Assembly: GCA_001604105.1 (NCBI GenBank)
Contig: LVAQ01000026.1
Span: 1-35,945, forward strand
DNA: 35,945 nt
From: Clostridiales bacterium Firm_11
GTDB lineage: Bacteria; Bacillota; Clostridia; Christensenellales; Aristaeellaceae
Direction: 5' to 3'
Of this stretch, positions 34,410 to 35,945 are shown in pieces. The stretch's first letter is position 1. Each line of letters starts with the position of its first letter. Under the pieces are notes generated by a model. That model ran no database searches, had not been told where the DNA came from, and saw only the letters and a list, made by a program, of their open reading frames with translations. The position numbers and the translations under genes are program-made.

Positions 34410-34997
34410 TCAGGCCATGCGGGCCATTTCCGCCGCAAGCCATGCCTCACAGGCGCGCATGGCTTGCAGGGTTTTATCCAGCAGATCGTTCATTTCCCAG
34501 CCTAACTGCTGCGCGCCGGTGGTAATGACCTCCCGCGAGCATCCGGCGGCAAAGCGCTTGTCCTTAAACTTCTTGCTCAGGCTGGAAAGCTCCATATCCA
34601 TCACGCTTTTGGAAGGGCGCATCCGCGCCGCCGCGCCGATGATGCCGGTCAACTCATCCACGGCAAAAAGCACCTTCTCCATGAGATGCTCCGGCTTTAC
34701 ATCACAGCAGATACCGTAACCATGGGAGCAGACCGCGTGCACCAGCGCAGCATCCGCGCCGCCTGCATAGAGCAGTTCGGGCGCCTTTTGGCAATGCTGC
34801 TCGGGATAACGTTCAAAATCGATATCGTGCAAAAGCCCGACGGTCGCCCAAAAATCGGCCTCATCGCCGTACCCCAGCGTGGTGGCGTACCAGCGCATCA
34901 CCCCTTCTACGGTCAGGGCATGTTGCAGGTGGAACCTTTCCTGATTATGGGCCATCAGCAGCGCAAGCGCCTGCTCGCGCGTCAACGTGGTTTGCAT
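34410..34997 (-). CDS. HD-domain protein
   Basis: A 195-residue protein of the HD metal-dependent phosphohydrolase superfamily. His26 (LQHALTVEGVM), the His57-Asp58 doublet in LLHDIDFERYPE and a later DELTG form the metal-binding pattern. VHAVCSHGYGI supplies a further histidine. The substrate is unknown; family members include nucleotidases and nucleotide phosphodiesterases. ATG at 34997 follows GGGGAGGG. It is monocistronic and convergent with ohr. Confidence 0.85.
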   Translation of the reverse strand: MQTTLTREQALALLMAHNQERFHLQHALTVEGVMRWYATTLGYGDEADFWATVGLLHDIDFERYPEQHCQKAPELLYAGGADAALVHAVCSHGYGICCDVKPEHLMEKVLFAVDELTGIIGAAARMRPSKSVMDMELSSLSKKFKDKRFAAGCSREVITTGAQQLGWEMNDLLDKTLQAMRACEAWLAAEMARMA

Positions 34998-35111
34998 GGC
35001 GGTATTCCCTCCCCTTGGTTTTTGGCTTACCCGCTGATTTTAGCACACACCATGCTGCCGCGTACAGGGGGTTGCCTTGTAAACCCTTCCATGATGCCCC
35101 TGCGCCAAGGG

Positions 35112-35140
35112 TTGCCATGGCCGCCCGCAGATGCTACAAT
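35112..35140 (+). promoter_or_regulatory. Sigma-A-like promoter of the ECF sigma gene
   Basis: TTGCCA (35112-35117), a 17-bp spacer and TACAAT (35135-35140), 155 bp before the sigma gene. An additional ECF-type autoregulated promoter was not recognised. Confidence 0.6.
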
Positions 35141-35294
35141 AACGCAAGGGTATGTATTGCAAGGCATGCACGGCCAGCGCATAGCCGCCGTAAAAAATTA
35201 CGCCGCAATGCAAGAAACCGCATACCCCTCACGTTTACAATGGTGGAGCGTGAATTGACTGACGCGCACCGCGTCGGCATATGGAGGCTCTTTC

Positions 35295-35780
35295 ATGCCA
35301 AATTTCGAGGAGCTATACGAAACATACGCTACCGATGTGCTCCGCGTCTGCTACTTTTACCTGGGCGACAGACAAAAGGCCGAAGATGTATGCCAGGATG
35401 TGTTTGTCCGCCTGATGGTCAACGCCCCGCAGTTGGAGGAAGGCCGTGAAAAGGCCTGGCTGCTGAAGGTAGCGCTCAACCGCTGCCGCGACCTGTGGCG
35501 CGGCTCCTGGGTCAAGCGTGTGGTACTGGGAAGCCCCGTGTTTGAACTGATCCCCGCCGCGGATGATACACAGCGCCGCGAGGAGCAGGACGCCATGTTG
35601 ACTGCCATCCATCAGCTGCCCGCACCTTTTCGCGAGGTGATCCTATTGCATTACTATCAAAACTACGGCATTACCGAGATCGCGCAGATGCTCGGCCTGC
35701 CGGAAGGCACCATCTCCAGCCGCCTGTCGCGCGGGCGCAAGAAGCTGGAGGCCATTTTACAGGGAGGTGACGCACAATGA
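35295..35780 (+). CDS. ECF-type RNA polymerase sigma factor
   Basis: A 161-residue sigma factor with only regions 2 and 4. Region 2 is seen in FEELYETYATDVLRVCYFYLGDRQKAEDVCQDVFVRLM; region 4 with its helix-turn-helix is YGITEIAQMLGLPEGTISSRLSRGRKKL. It would redirect RNA polymerase to a stress regulon when its anti-sigma factor is disabled. ATG at 35295 has GGAGG at 7 bp. Its stop codon overlaps the next start by 4 bp (ATGA), the usual arrangement with a cognate anti-sigma factor. Confidence 0.93.
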   Translation: MPNFEELYETYATDVLRVCYFYLGDRQKAEDVCQDVFVRLMVNAPQLEEGREKAWLLKVALNRCRDLWRGSWVKRVVLGSPVFELIPAADDTQRREEQDAMLTAIHQLPAPFREVILLHYYQNYGITEIAQMLGLPEGTISSRLSRGRKKLEAILQGGDAQ

Positions 35781-35945
35781 CAGCGCTGGAACGTTTGCCG
35801 GAAATTGTCGAGCAGCGCCTGGGCGGATTGACCGCCAACGCGCATTTGCTGGGCAAAATTAAACTGGCGGCGGCGGAAAGCCCCAAACGGCGCGTGCGCT
35901 GGCAGCCGCTTATCGCGGGTACCATGGCCATCGCGCTTTGCATCT
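35777..35945 (+). CDS. Probable anti-sigma factor, N-terminal part (runs off the window)
   Basis: 56 codons are visible, beginning with a GGGAGG-preceded ATG that overlaps the sigma-gene stop. The residues form a charged helix (ERLPEIVEQRLGGL...LLGKIKLAAAESPKRR) and then the start of a hydrophobic, probably membrane-spanning segment (PLIAGTMAIALCI). This fits a transmembrane anti-sigma factor of the sigma gene; the call rests on position and the membrane segment, not on a recognised domain. Confidence 0.65.
   Translation, partial: MTALERLPEIVEQRLGGLTANAHLLGKIKLAAAESPKRRVRWQPLIAGTMAIALCI

Overview
The window looks like a chromosomal segment of a GC-rich Bacillota bacterium, most probably a clostridial gut or animal-associated lineage. 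The reasons are DegV, YacL-type PIN/TRAM and ECF sigma genes, strong AGGAGG ribosome-binding sites, TTG and GTG starts, and consensus sigma-A promoters. The lineage is an inference; there is no rRNA in the window and no search could be run. No tRNA, CRISPR, transposase or phage gene was found.

Layout. 1-390: two pieces of a structured dispersed repeat. 398-2362: a J-domain protein and murA, both leftward. 2642-3603: degV. 3661-7829: a leftward operon of a YbaK-type deacylase and a nucleoside/BMP-type ABC transporter (ATPase and two permeases, no binding protein). 8021-8389: an ACT-domain protein. 8672-10601: a split transketolase under a consensus promoter. 10602-11657: two more repeat copies in inverted orientation around a 247-bp AT-richer island. 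11658-21314: the main accessory locus, a leftward sugar operon. In transcription order it holds a ribose-type binding protein, a DUF2291 protein, a double ABC ATPase, a permease, a second split transketolase, a glycerol-kinase-like FGGY kinase and an L-fucose-isomerase-like protein. An RbsD/FucU mutarotase lies upstream at 22007-22441. 22549-28621, rightward: uvrC, radA, a YacL-like PIN/TRAM protein and a cytidylate-kinase-like protein. 28789-33592, leftward: a GldA/GldF/GldG-like ABC system with a DUF4340 partner. 33797-34997: ohr and an HD-domain protein, convergent. 35112-35945: an ECF sigma factor and the start of its probable anti-sigma factor, cut by the window edge.

How the genes fit together. 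The 11658-21314 locus reads as a complete catabolic unit for an unidentified aldose: capture and import (RbsBAC-type), anomer interconversion (RbsD/FucU), aldose-ketose isomerisation, phosphorylation by a kinase with an altered glycerol-site residue, and a dedicated two-subunit transketolase. Its promoter (TTGACA-17-TATACT) carries a 17-bp palindrome of the ROK/XylR type over the -35 box, so repression relieved by a sugar is likely. D-apiose, D-arabinose/ribulose and tetroses are candidate substrates; the sequence alone does not choose among them.

The most unusual non-coding element is a ~325-bp repeat built from consecutive hairpins. Two copies begin 0-7 bp past the stop codon of a leftward gene and supply it with an intrinsic terminator. 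A third copy is inverted and has an internal ~110-bp module present about three times.
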